From assembly GCA_016169945.1 (NCBI GenBank), contig JADLSH010000212.1:528001-592000 (forward strand): DNA of 64,000 nucleotides, written 5' to 3'. Position 1 is the first letter of the stretch. Every line of letters begins with the position of its first letter. Positions 9,754 through 21,144 of the stretch are shown here, one piece after another. This DNA is from Trachythela sp. YZ-2020. Its lineage: Eukaryota; Cnidaria; Anthozoa; Malacalcyonacea; Clavulariidae. A model generated the notes under the pieces. It worked only from the letters and a program-made list of their open reading frames with translations. It had not been told where the DNA came from and did not search any database. A program made the position numbers and the translations under genes.

Positions 9754-12149
9754 CCACTGATCTGAAAATATAGTACCTGGATCGAGCTTCTATACCTATG
9801 AAAATTGAAGCCAGTTTTGGATTTGGCGGCCATATTGGAGTGACCACCAATGGCCGTCGTGAGTCGAAGCAATTTGAAGGAAGTATTTTCAATTTGCGCT
9901 GTGTTGGGCGATGGAATTATTGAAATTTAATTGGAAATATGTAAAGGAGTTTGTATATTGTTAAAAGTCACCGATTTGGGTTGATTTCGGGCGTTTCTCG
10001 GCGAAAAAACTGTTCGCGTGTGTATGTTGTTGTCAGCCATGAGTGAGCATATTCACGTGAAAATTTTGAATAAATCGCCGTACCAGCCTCTCGGCGTAGA
10101 AATCAAAGAAATAACAAGAAAGGAGACAGTTTCACATGGGAAAGTAATACTGGGCAAATAGTGATGGTGAAAGATCGGCCTTAAAACGGGTTTTTGTGAC
10201 GATTAAAGTCGACGAACTTTGCGTGTTGTAGCTACAACAATTAATAGTTGATTGTTGTTGCCCAGCGAACAGACGTATACTTAACAGGTCCAAGAAAATA
10301 GTTCATTGTTTGCTGAAGCACAATAAATAAAAAGTACTTATTCTGTTATAATTGTATTTACTAAATTATACTGGTCAGATTGACAGAATTTGTCAGAATG
10401 TACTACTACAAATTTGTCTACTGTGTCTCAAGAGATTGATTACAGGCCATCTATATAAAACATCATGCTGTGGCATTTAGTTTCCTGATGAATTAAGTGA
10501 ACAATTTATTTACAACATGTATTTTAAGCTTGAATCTGTGCAGAGGAAGCAGGGGTGGTGCTAGTGGGGAATACATGCTCTGTTGGGAACCCCAGGCTCC
10601 ATTGGGGAAATACACCAATATATCAGGGATTATCTTATTCAGTTACTATGTTTAACCTACAAACCAAGTAATATACATTAAGTCTTGGTTCAAAAATTAA
10701 TCCACTCCCTTTCCAGAATCTGAAATTTAAATTATTTTTTGGTATCCATTCCAACTGGATTACCCATTCCTGACCCATCTCACTGTTACAAGTAACAATA
10801 ACAACATAAGACACAACAGTCAACAACTAGACACTAAATAAGTTGGTATTGTGATACACTAAGATGCATATAAACCTTAAGCAAACTTCTGTACATCTGT
10901 CTTGAATGTTGATCAATTAAGACATTTAATGTTATACCAATGTTTGAAGCTTTGTAGTATCCAGTCAGGATACAAGTCATTCACAGTTAGCATTTAGTAT
11001 CCAATACCAATTTTAGTACCTTGTGGATATCGGGATACTGCAAATTTCAGACCTTGCCTTAAAAGGATGGCCTAATATATTTAGCCCCTGTTCTTTCCTG
11101 TGCCAAGGAATTGATGACACCATAGTTGACAAGTAGATTAGGAACCTAATGGTATAAATCTAGTTTAAAGACATATTAAAAATAAATTTGAATTAATAAA
11201 AACATTTGTCAATGAGAAATTTTACAATAGCATTGGCCAGTTATCATGGTATGCTGATTTATTGCATACAGTTTTTTGCAAAATTCTTCACAAGATACAG
11301 AATGTTTCAGACAGGTAAAATCTTTCACAGAAATTTAAAACATACTTTTACAAGAAATATACAGTATAAAAATTAAAATAGTTTATGACTTCACTACAAA
11401 CATAATACTAAATTTGAAGCAACTGAACATAGAAAGTATTAAGTATACTATTATTTACAAGCACTATAAATTCTATATGTCCTATACAGTATGGCATTAT
11501 GGCGACAGTGCATCACGGCCACTTACGCGTAAAGTTTCTGTTAACACATTCGTTTTCAGCCTGAATCAGTGATTCCTCATTATTTATACGCGCAATATTA
11601 CTTCCACAAGACGTCCTGTCTCGTTTCTTGATTTACTATTACTGCGGAAGGCAACATTGTCATTATTGTAGCTACAACACTCAAAGTTCGTCGACTTTAA
11701 TCGTCACAAAAACCCGTTTTAAGGCCGATCTTTCACCATCACTATTTGCCCAGTATTACTTTCCCATGTGAAACTGTCTCCTTTCTTGTAATTTCTTTGA
11801 TTACTACGCCGAGAGACACAGTACGGCGATTTATTCAAAATTTTCACGTGAATATGCTCACCATGGCTGACAACAACATAAACACGCGAACAGTTTTTTC
11901 GCCGAGAAACGCCCGAAATCAACCCAAATCGATTACTTTTAACAATATACAAACTCCTTTACATATTTCCAATTAAATTTCAATAATTCCATCGCCCAAC
12001 ACAGCGCAAATTGAAAATACTTCCTTCAAATTGCTTCGACTCACGACAGCCATTGGTGGTCACTCCAATATGGCCGCCAAATCCAAAACTGGCTTCAATT
12101 TTCATAGGTATAGAAGCTCGATCCAGGTACTATATTTTCAGATCAGTGG
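9754..12149. mobile_element. Inverted-repeat element, about 2.4 kb with 500-bp ends
   Basis: The left end (9754-10240) and right end (11660-12149) are about 500-bp inverted copies, both starting CCACTGATCTGAAAATATAG. ACCGTGTCTCAC occurs in direct orientation beside both ends (9742-9753 and 12154-12165), a possible target duplication, but on the right it is separated from the end by four bases. A short frame conserved in both ends (ends SNTGQIVMVKDRP; 11952-11719 on -) is unexplained. The middle, 10240-11660, has no coding sequence that I recognise. Confidence 0.8.
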
Positions 12150-12857
12150 TCTCACCGTGTCTCACGTCACAAAATCCTGCTCTGTGATTGGCTTGATACC
12201 CTCCACCGTGTCTCAATGTGGCCAGAAGTTACTATATTTAGTAACAGTAGAACCGCGGACCGTGTCGCAAAATGGCAGTCGCATTTTACGAGTTCTTTCC
12301 GAACGTGAAGAGCCTAGCTAGTTCGTGCAGTTATCGGTGAATTGTCGTAGAAAACTATTTGATATGCAAAATATTCAATCTTCGCGGGGTTTTCCCCGCT
12401 TTAATAATAAAACACGCAGCTATTTCGTGGTTATTTGCTAATAATTTCGAGATTTTGACGCAAGGTAAAGGTTTTTAGTTTATAACTATAAAATATGCAA
12501 AAAGTATTTGAATTGAATATGAATGAGACAAATTCGTTTATTAATCAATACTCATTTCGTCCTTATGAACGAAGTTTCACAAATCAGGATCGCAAATATC
12601 TGACCGTGTCTTGAGCCACGTTTGACACCCCCTGGATCCGCCAAATATTTTAGCGCTCACGATCTTGTCATTGGCTGTCAATGGAATTTGCTTGCTCATG
12701 GTCATGCTATATGTACATGCACTGTTCGATTGGAGTTCATACATTTTGTTAGTTGTTTTGTTTGCTATTGGCATTGATTGCAATTAATTGCGGTTTATAA
12801 ATACGCGTATTATTTGTTTGGATTATTATACGTTTGGATTATTGTCTATTTGTTTTC

Positions 12858-13208
12858 GGAAAATATTTGCCGACCTAGATTGAGAATTATCGCTTTCGGG
12901 AGTTTCAAGGACTGAATGGGTAAAGAACAACAACACAATCGTCAATCAGTAAGTTGCGTGCATATGTTAGGTTAAGACATGTTGGTATAGAGTATAAAAA
13001 GCGAGTGTATAGACAACTACACTAGCGTACCGGCGATTTGAAGAGAGAGCTAATGAAAGGTTGAACATTTAAAGCTTTTATTATAAATTATTTAATAACA
13101 ATATCGTATTTTTCATAAACTTCGAGATGGGCATGCGCAGTAGTGCGACAATATTTCTCCCACAACCCAAACACCAAATATTTTCTATAAATATCCGCAT
13201 AAACTTCT
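12858..13208. repeat. Right subterminal inverted repeat of the 9.9 kb element
   Basis: This is the partner of 4143-4446 plus 6829-6963. Its last about 85 bp (13120-13208) are duplicated in tandem at 13648-13725; the hAT MITE sits between the two units. Confidence 0.9.
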
Positions 13209-13216
13209 GAGATGGG

Positions 13217-13647
13217 TAGTGGTGGGCGATACTGGGAATTTTGACTTCGATACGATACCGGTTACTTTTGCCTCGATACCACTGTCTCGATACGATATTC
13301 GATACCGATACTCAAAATTGTATATGAATGTATACCGAAATTTCAATATAGTAAATTCAACTCAAATGATATTTTTCAACTCAAGTATATACATAAGTGT
13401 CCGTGTCCCTTCTATCCTTGTATGCACCAATAATATCCCCATTAACCCTCCCCCTACCAATTGCTCCTCATGAGTCCCCCTGTTAATCGCAGTCCGGTTA
13501 TGCAAGAGTTCAGTGACTAAAACTCAAAATTTCGTAACACGTGACAAGTATCGAAATTGTCGATACTTGAAAATACTTATCGATACCGATACGATACTTG
13601 CAAATATCGAAGTTATCGATATTTTTTCGATATATCGCCCACCACTA
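13217..13647. mobile_element. hAT-type MITE with 8-bp target duplication
   Basis: Ends TAGTGGTGGGCGATA and TATCGCCCACCACTA are perfect inverted repeats of 15 bp. Both flanks carry GAGATGGG (13209-13216 and 13648-13655), an 8-bp duplication typical of hAT elements. The 431-bp interior is rich in TATCGATACC-like motifs and encodes nothing credible. It inserted into the duplicated subterminal unit of the 9.9 kb element, so it is younger than that duplication. Confidence 0.93.
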
Positions 13648-13726
13648 GAGATGGGCATGCGCAGTAGTGCGACAATATTTCTCCCACAACCCAAAGGCAA
13701 AATATTTTCTATAAATGAAGAGGCAG

Positions 13727-13912
13727 TCCGCAGTCCGCGTCCGCCGCGTGCGTTCTTCCGCGTTCCGCCGTCCGCGTTCCGCCGTCCGCGTTCCGCCGTC
13801 CGCGTTCCGCCGTCCGCGTTCCGCCGTCCGCGTTCCGCCGTCCGCGTTCCGCCGTCCGCGTTCCGCCGTCCGCGTTCCGCCGTCCGCGTTCCGCCGTCCG
13901 CGTTCCGCCAAC
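13727..13912 (+). repeat. Right terminal minisatellite, 14-bp unit, about 12 copies
   Basis: The main unit is GTTCCGCCGTCCGC. On the opposite strand it reads GCGGACGGCGGAAC, clearly related to the 13-bp unit of the left end but one base longer and changed in its second half. Proline/arginine-rich frames on both strands repeat every 14 residues and are artefacts. Confidence 0.95.
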
Positions 13913-13970
13913 CTTTAAAAGGGGCTAAATCGGTCGCATAGCGTTGTAAACAAACAAAGTTTACTTCGCC

Positions 13971-16027
13971 CAGAGGAGGGTGGACAGCAGGCCGCAAAGC
14001 ATCATGGGTAATGAGCGTATGTTTCCACGTGCGGCCTCATTTATGCGTTGACTGCCGTGAAGTCAACATCTCTGGCCATAGCAAATTCTGCGAAAATAGA
14101 CGCTATTGTTACAGAGACTCAATGCCATCATTATGATGTGTTTAGTGTTTTGTAATGGAGGTATAACAAGGCTTTTTGAGTCTCTCTGAGGATTTATTTG
14201 TGCAGAAATCTCAAAGGCTGCGAGTGATCGTCTGTATTTGTAATGTACATTGTGCAACTAGTGAGGAGTGCAGTACAGACAGTTAACTAAATATTTATTG
14301 GCCAGATTGATTCTGCTGGCATCAAAGGATTCGACTTTTAATATGTATTTAGTTATTTATTTATCCCAATAGCACATTGTGACTACTGAAAACCCGCATA
14401 TTGAGGTTGTCAAAGAACTTCTATATACTTTTTTGCAACAGAAATTACGGGTGAAATGTAGACAAAACAAACTTTACAGTAATATACAGTTCCATTTTTA
14501 TTGAAAATACATAGCACATGCATATTCTCTACATATATAAAGAAATATTAAAGAAAGCAAATATTCACCAAGAAGGCGAATTAACAATACAATGATAGAA
14601 TTCAACCCAAAATACAAATCTGTAAATAAACAACAAATTTTACTTCTAAAATTTTCTTCTAAAACTCAGCACTTATTTTAAAAACAGTAAAGTCCACTTC
14701 TTCAGAAAAAACGAGCAATCAATGCGTCAATTGTGGGAAATTCGAGGTGTTCAACTTCAAAGATTGTTGACAGAAATGGCATCGGATTAATACAATATGA
14801 CGACGTACAGCCTACAAAAAAGATCAAAATAACGTTTACCTTACAAAATACTGCTCACATAGGTAGATCAATAGTTATTGAAATAGCATGGATGCATACC
14901 AGAAAAAATTGAATAACAATGACAAAATATTCGATATTTGCGAGTCGAGCGGGCCATCAGACAACAAAATTGCAGACAGAGCCAGACACTAGCCCAGATA
15001 TAAAATCTCTAAACAAGACGCAAATAACTCCTAAATCTCCTAAAATTCATTCAAAAGTACTTTAACGCTTGCTCTAAAGAATAACGCTCTTTCTATTAAA
15101 GAAGTTTCAAGATTCATTGGGAAAAACAAGCTTTGGTGCTCAATATCTTCCAAAACTATTAGATGCCATTTTGGCAAACGTCGAAATGACTATAATCACT
15201 TCGATGCCTAATATCTCGAAAACTGCCAGGGGACCACCGGGATCATTCCAGCAGATTTAAAGTTTATACATTTGTCTTCATCATTATACAAAAATTACGA
15301 AAATCGAACCATGGTAATTCTAGATACTTTAGTTTGAAAATTGTAAACAGACGCGGACTTTAGTCAACACGTCGCGAAGACACGACTGACTTCAATCATG
15401 AAAACAAACAAAAACACGTTTCATAATTTCTAAAATATCCATCAAAAACTGATCAAGCAAATGCGTTTAAACATATAATTCATTGATATTACAAAAATTT
15501 AAAATATTTTAGTAAAATGCAAATGTAAAGAAGGGAACTTCAAAAGTTGGAGATAGTTATTTTTAGAAAGTGCAAAATCGTATTAAAAATTCAACAGCGA
15601 TTATCTCGAAAACGGTGAGTGGGGCGGATAGGGGGGGGCAGTTAAAACGAAAGATTAGGCTTTAATCTATCACATTATGCGAAAATTAGCGAAATCGAAC
15701 CATGGAAATTCGATATTTTCTATTTCAAAAGTTGATAGTTGAAACAGCCTCGTATTTCCACGTGACGCATAAGTGCCTGCATTAAATATAAAAATATAGT
15801 ACAAAACGACGTTTACCTTCCAAAATTCTTCGCTTGGGAGTAGATTAATATTCATTGAACGAGTGTGCATCGAATTTAATTGCAAATTTGAATAACAAAG
15901 CGAAATATTTCCGTATTTATGAGACCAATGCAAATTTCACAGTCCACTTGCTTCTTGCGAGCGCTGAGAAAATAGCGTCTCCTCATTGGTCGAAAAATAT
16001 CATGTGACAGCTGTCCACCCTCCTCTG
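13971..16027. mobile_element. Non-autonomous hAT-type element, 2.06 kb
   Basis: The ends CAGAGGAGGGTGGACAGC are a perfect 18-bp inverted repeat. The flanks carry ACTTCGCC at 13963-13970 and 16028-16035, an 8-bp target duplication. CAGAGG ends with an 8-bp duplication fit the hAT superfamily. No transposase frame is visible. The interior contains diverged direct duplications: around 14830-14950 versus 15810-15925, and 15180-15380 versus 15590-15780, each with ATCGAACCATGG. A related left end occurs at 38668. Confidence 0.9.
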
Positions 16028-16263
16028 ACTTCGCCAAAGAGATCGTAAAACGCTGAATCGAACGGTATTATTTTCGTCCATGTTTGGTGCCTGCAACCAG
16101 AGATAAGGAGCAGCAAAGTCGTTGGTTTTCATAAGACGATATCGTCCTATGAACATTAGGACCAGACGATAAAACAAAATTATATAAGTATAATATAGAT
16201 ACTATATACTGATGTAATGTTCTGATAATTATTGTATTTATTTTCTAGGTAAATACAATTTAG

Positions 16264-16339
16264 AATCACCAGAATGATAGCGTTGTCTGTAACTATTTTG
16301 ACTCTGTGTGGATTTCATTTCATAAAAGAAATATTTCAG
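16264..16339 (+). CDS. TRPA-like channel, exon with transmembrane helix S2
   Basis: The exon encodes ITRMIALSVTILTLCGFHF followed by IKEIFQ, matching the S2 helix and the K-E-x-x-Q motif that follows it in TRPA channels. The reading frame is open from the acceptor CAATTTAG (exon start 16264); an alternative acceptor ends at 16272. The better-looking acceptor TTTTCTAG at 16248 would place a TAA in this frame, so it is less likely. The donor is CAG followed by GTTTGT, phase 0, matching the next exon. TRPA proteins are tetrameric cation channels of sensory cells. S1 and the N-terminal ankyrin repeats are not found upstream in this window, where transposons fill 165-16027. Confidence 0.7.
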
Positions 16340-16344
16340 GTTTG

Positions 16345-18343
16345 TATTCAATGTAATATTATATATATTTCTCAAATAAAACTTATACAATAATGTTTTC
16401 GATTAGCTCGAATATAGGTATTAAAAAATCGATTAAGCTATAATAATCGATTTTATATCGTATTGTTAATGTTCTTATCCTGTAAATAATAACAATAATA
16501 CATAATAATAAACAGTCATTCCTATATATGCGCTTAGGCAAGCTTCATACGAAAATCATGTTCACTCCATCTCAAATAAGGAAAAAGTAAACAGTCTTCT
16601 AGCACTGTAATCAATATGAATGGGAAGCACATTTTCATGAGAAAACTCTGTAACTGCTTGTTGACTACCATGGCCAGGCACTGTCAATAGGCCATATAAT
16701 TATTGAACAATACAAGTTCATACAGGGCTGCCTAACTTATATTCAAGATGGTCCTGAAAGGGGTACCTAATCCCATTTCCCAGCCAAATTTTGGCTCAAA
16801 TCCCAGTTCCCAGCCCAACTTTGCCCCAAATCCCAGTTACAAAATCTGAAATCCCATTCCCAGTCAGGCTATATGGAAACTGACAATGAATTGAAACCAC
16901 CGATTATGCCATTTGAATAAAAGTACTGCCACCTACACTGAAGAAAATGATGACGATTCTCAGGGGCTGTTCATGTCGGTCGGGCTGCTCCGGTAAACCT
17001 GGCTGGCATGCAAGTGCGGAGATCCTGTCTCATATCTTGTTTTTATATGTTTTCGAGATTTCATTCACATGGGAACCGGGCCACCCAGTTTGCCGGGCTC
17101 CTTGCGTTGACCAAAGCGAGATTTTGGTTCCCGGGCTCATATATGTGTATTAAGCTGGCCAGCCCAGCGAACCCGAGCTGGAAATCATGTTACAGCGCAT
17201 GCTTTATTCTCCCTAGAAATAATCTAATAGTCTATGCAGGTAAGGAATTATAATCAACGAAACTAAACCTTCTAAAGCAGTTGCCGTCGACAAAAAAGCA
17301 TTTTGCGAAACAAGTACAAATTTTGCGTTCCACGAAAATCGCGCGGGATTTTTGTGCTAGCGGTGACGGGCAAAACCGCCCCATGTGGAGCAAATGACAA
17401 ACTAGCCCGGAAACCCATAAGAAAACTTGGAATTTGAGATGTAGCGCTTGTTATAAGAGAGGAGGGTAGTGCATGCAATTTTGTGCAAATATTATTACTC
17501 TTTATTTTACTAAAACGTATTGGTGAATACTATGCAACATTGCAACAGTTATCCTATGCACAGCCGTAAAAAGGCTATACAATAGTTGACAAATAAGATG
17601 CATTTTTGCGGGTGTGGGGGTGTCAAATCAATTTTATATAAGGGAGACAATTTGTCATTTGTGACAGCTCCAGTCCCTTGTAATTAAAGACCGGTAGTGA
17701 TGAACGAAGCGCTAGTAAATTTTAGAATATATTTCACCGGCACAATATCTAAATATACCGGATGAATTACACAATATGAATCTACGTACCAAGAAATGAG
17801 TTCATTTTGATAATAATCTGGAAGCAATAATGTTACAATATTTAGAGATTTTTAGAAGATTTTGTGAAAAAGGGAGTTTCGAGTTATACAGAAGGAAATT
17901 AATTAATGTTGAGGAGTGGAACCACTTAGTAGCTAGAACTTAGTAGCTAGAACTTAGTAGCTAGAACTTAGTAGCTAGAACTTAGTAGCTAGAACTTAGT
18001 AGCTAGAACTTAGTAGCTAGAACTTAGTAGCTAGAACTTAGTAGCTAGAACTTGGTTGCAGCAGTGAGGCAAAAATTCTGATTCTATGTGTCTGGTCAGG
18101 TCAAAAAAGCAGATGTGTGAGAGACTGGATTTGGAGACAACTAAAGGAGAGAAATTCCATTTCCATTTCCAAAATTGTTTATCCCATTCCCAGTGGTTAA
18201 ATCCCAGTCCCAGTGCAGTGAATCCCATTTTCCCAGTCCAAAAATAGGCAAATCCCAGTTCCCATTTTACCCCCTCAGGACCCTCATTCAACAACTCTAT
18301 TTTCCCCCGGCATCTATTAAATAATAACGTGCATCTTGTATAG
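16345..18343. other. TRPA-like gene intron with degenerate repeats
   Basis: The intron contains two clusters of degenerate CCCATTCCCAGT-like repeats, at 16740-16865 and 18170-18290. The outer edges of both carry GGTCCTGA-type sequence in inverted orientation, which suggests the ends of one element. A 14-bp satellite lies at 17924-18056. Small open frames around 16950-17480 show no domain or splice support. Confidence 0.55.
17924..18056 (+). repeat. 14-bp satellite, about 9 copies
   Basis: The unit is AGCTAGAACTTAGT, nearly invariant, which suggests recent expansion. Confidence 0.95.
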
Positions 18344-18583
18344 ATGGTGCTCAGTGCAACGGATTATGTAAAGGATATCGAAAATTACATCGAATTGGTA
18401 ATGTACTTATCTGCTGTAATTTACGTGGTGCCTGTAGGAAGTACGAAAACAAGCGGACAGGTTGCAGCTGGAGCTATCTCGGTATTTCTTGCTTGGATCA
18501 ATTTCTCCTTGTTCTTGAAAACATTTTCCTCGTATGGAATCTACATCATTATGGCATTTAGAGTTTTTAAAACCGTTTGCAAG
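18344..18583 (+). CDS. TRPA-like channel, exon with S3, S4 and start of the S4-S5 linker
   Basis: Eighty codons between acceptor CTTGTATAG and donor AAG-GTATGT, phase 0 at both sides. The peptide includes KDIENYIELVMYLSAVIYVV (S3), then AWINFSLFLKTFSSYGIYII (S4, with the W-I-N and the F-x-x-Y-G-I-Y motifs typical of TRPA), then MAFRVFKTVCK leading to S5. The ATG at the exon start is internal, not a start codon. The intron before it is about 2.0 kb, the one after about 0.65 kb. Confidence 0.9.
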
Positions 18584-19230
18584 GTATGTTTGAGGAACTA
18601 TCTCAAATGTAGGGTTAGAAAGTTTCTATATTTCATTTTCAGATAGTTACATTATTCATAGACATTAAGTGAAGAAGTTCGGAGAATTTTGCATGTAAGA
18701 TTAAATCACGTTGTCCCAAAAAATGCACATGTTTACCATATCTTTCTCAGTTTCCAAAATATTCCCACCAGAATACGTGTAAATTTCCGCTATCTTATTT
18801 CGTTTTAAAAAACAATTTCCGAAGGGGTTAGCCTCGGGAAAGAAATATATGAATCCGTTTGGTAAATGCATGAATACGTCAGCAGCTCAATCTGAAAGAG
18901 AAAAACATTCCTCGAACTTTCAAGCGTATGCTCCTCGTTAGTATAGAGAGCTTTTTTTGTAATTGAGTTGGAGACGTGTTCATTTACCAAACGTATTCTA
19001 TTTTATGAACTAGCTTTGACAACATTACACGTGTTTCATATTCTCCCTCTATCTACGCACAGACAAGCCTGTTCACGTATGATGATTTCATTTTCCGGTT
19101 TTTGTTTCGTACTTTATTTCAATTAATAGAGTTTCCATGCAAATGGTTGGAATAAATATATTGTCTTGTGTTCTCAAAATTTTTTTGGTGCACTTAAAAA
19201 ATTCTTATCCTATGTCATTTTCATCAACAG

Positions 19231-19536
19231 ATATTACCATTGGTCGTATTGTTCATCATTGCATTTTCATTCTCTTTTTCGCTGCTCATGCCTCAAGATC
19301 CAGGTTTTAATAATATTCCCATTTCGCTCCTTACAACGTTTGTCATGATGACGGGTGAACTAGACTACCGAGACACGTTTCTGGCTAGTGATCCACTTCA
19401 TGTTATGCAGAAGATACTTCTTGTGCTATTTATACTCATGATCTCCGTCGCTCTCATGAATTTATTAACTGGCCTTGCTGTTGGCGACGCGAACGAGATA
19501 ATAAATCAATCGAAAGAAAAAAAAAGAATTCATAAG
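19231..19536 (+). CDS. TRPA-like channel, exon with S5, pore and S6
   Basis: A 102-codon exon between acceptor TCATCAACAG and donor AAG-GTAACA. In order: S5 (ILPLVVLFIIAFSFSFSLLM), the pore region with MMTGELDYRDTF (the M-M/I-T/I-G-E motif near the selectivity filter of TRPA channels), and S6 (ILLVLFILMISVALMNLLTG) followed by LAVGDANEI, the conserved S6-end signature. This exon gives the strongest family assignment. No stop or frameshift is present. Confidence 0.93.
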
Positions 19537-21003
19537 GTAACATATTTGAAAGGTTCATGAAACACGTACTTTGAAATACAGTCGAAAATTTACTGTCTCC
19601 ATAACCCGTCTTAAATTCATATATTGAATTCTGAAGGTGGCATTTTCTTCAGTTTGTTCCCATGCCGATTTCGGTTTGATAACATAACTTTTCCATTCGA
19701 TTTTCTCAGCTAAAAGGTATATCTTTAAAATAGTCGATGAACACGAACATTCATAGGTATAGATTGGATGATGCATGCAAATGACAAAATTGACGAGTTC
19801 TGAATATCTGGATAAAGTGCAGTTGAATAATAACATCGAGTGAGACTTGAATATGCATGCATGGTGACAAAGGTTTGTATTATGCATATCTATGCAAGTA
19901 TTCAACTGTTCAGTCATCTAGACATTGATGATACTTTTGATAATTTGAAGAAATTAATATGAATAACCTGTTTTCCACATTCAAATCAAAGTGCGCTTTT
20001 ATTATCACAATATAGTAAAACAGGAGTGGATGATTAAAGAGTTGAATACTTTGATATGCATATTTCAAGTCCAGTTTGGGGTACATGTCATGACTCGAAT
20101 GCAATTTAACGCGTAATTTGACTACTGTACTGATGGCATTATTATACTTTCACATGCTTTCACTCTTTCAACATACAACTTACGAATCAAAAGTCCTTTT
20201 TACATGTTTGTTAACAAACGGTATGGCGTAAATGGCGAAGTAAAGTAAAGCAAAGAAAAGGATTTGGAAAATTAAAGTCGTTTCTTTTATCAGTTTCTTT
20301 TTAAATAAAGCGCGGGAAAACATGTCTTTAACATTGAAATTTATTTTTATACAACAAGTTGAAAGGTCAGTATATGGCAAAATATTAAGTCTCGACCAGT
20401 GAACTCAATGTTTAACCTGGAACGATAATGTTCATTCATTTGGCGGAAAAAAGTGAAGCCAACGCGTCAGATCGCGTATGGATCACGTCAGTCATCCACG
20501 CCACTCGTACGTCAATTTCCGTCCCCTGATACGCCTCCACTGCACGGTCTGTACGTCATTTTCAGTCCCCTTTGACGCCATCATTGCGCGGTCTGTACGT
20601 CAATTACAGTCAACTTATTTATTGCGCGGTCCGTACGTCCGCTTCTAATGGTTTTGTATTATTTTTGAAAAATTTATTATAAACTTATTAAAAACTTATT
20701 TTGAACTTAAACCGTTGTGAAAACAATCACGTTTGATGGCGAAGGCATTTTATTTTCAGAGACCGCGGAGCATTTTTTGAATTGGGGGGCTAAAAATCTC
20801 CGAGTGCGCAGTGATGGTAGAATCGAGTGCTGAAGGTACGTGACCTTTAAGGGGATCCCAGATTTTGGCTTCAACTTTTCCTAGCATGTTATCGTTAGCC
20901 TAGCCCAATATTGAAGTCTTGACTTAATATTTTGCCATATTGGGCTAAGAAGAATCTAATAAGATGTAATAAACTTCCTTTTTTATATTACATTTCAATT
21001 TAG
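19537..21003. other. TRPA-like gene intron
   Basis: No exon is visible. The only structured part is a degenerate 39-44-bp tandem repeat at 20508-20640 containing TACGTCA. The remainder is AT-rich with no recognised element. Confidence 0.6.
20508..20640 (+). repeat. Degenerate 39-44-bp tandem repeat with TACGTCA
   Basis: Units share GCGCGGTCTGTACGTCA. TACGTC occurs at 20508, 20552, 20595 and 20634. TACGTCA resembles half of a CRE site. Confidence 0.75.
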
Positions 21004-21144
21004 GCTAAGCTTGTCATGAAATTCGAAAGAAGTTTACATAATTTTCCTCTCTTTCCACTGAGTGAAATTAGAGACAAAATAGTGGACTCTCCTGATGATG
21101 ATACGAAATTGCAATTTTCGTGGCTATCAAAACAATGGCGAAAG
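21004..21144 (+). CDS. TRPA-like channel, C-terminal tail exon
   Basis: A 47-codon exon between acceptor CAATTTAG and donor AAAG-GTATGA, phase 0 both sides. The peptide begins AKLVMKFERSLHNF and ends WLSKQWRK. It resembles the cytosolic tail after S6 in TRPA channels, where a helix rich in charged residues follows the pore. Assignment rests on phase, position and tail-like composition rather than on a strong motif. Confidence 0.65.

Larger units (their letters stand above)
3972..13913. mobile_element. Mutator-like DNA transposon with minisatellite ends, about 9.9 kb, heavily nested
   Basis: The left end begins GGTTTGGTGGAAGACGCGG and the right end, read on the opposite strand, begins GGTTGGCGGAACGCGG. 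Both lead into GC-rich minisatellites. The element is flanked by TTTAAAAGG at 3963-3971 and 13914-13922, a 9-bp target duplication (identity runs to 11 bp). Inverted subterminal sequence follows: 4143-4446 then 6829-6963 on the left, 12858-13200 on the right. A 9-bp duplication with long inverted ends fits Mutator-like elements, but no MuDR-type transposase is visible, so the superfamily call is inference. Four other elements have inserted into it. Confidence 0.75.

Noticed and set aside
13513..13997. Pro/Arg-rich frames up to 157 residues
   Set aside because: They are artefacts of the 14-bp minisatellite running into MITE and element-end sequence.
16249..16263. Start of the S2 exon at the strongest-looking acceptor (TTTTCTAG)
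   Set aside because: It would put a TAA in the only frame that encodes the channel helix; a downstream acceptor avoids it.
18344..18346. ATG at 18344 as the start of a short gene
   Set aside because: It follows an acceptor directly, continues the phase of the S2 exon, and channel sequence exists upstream.
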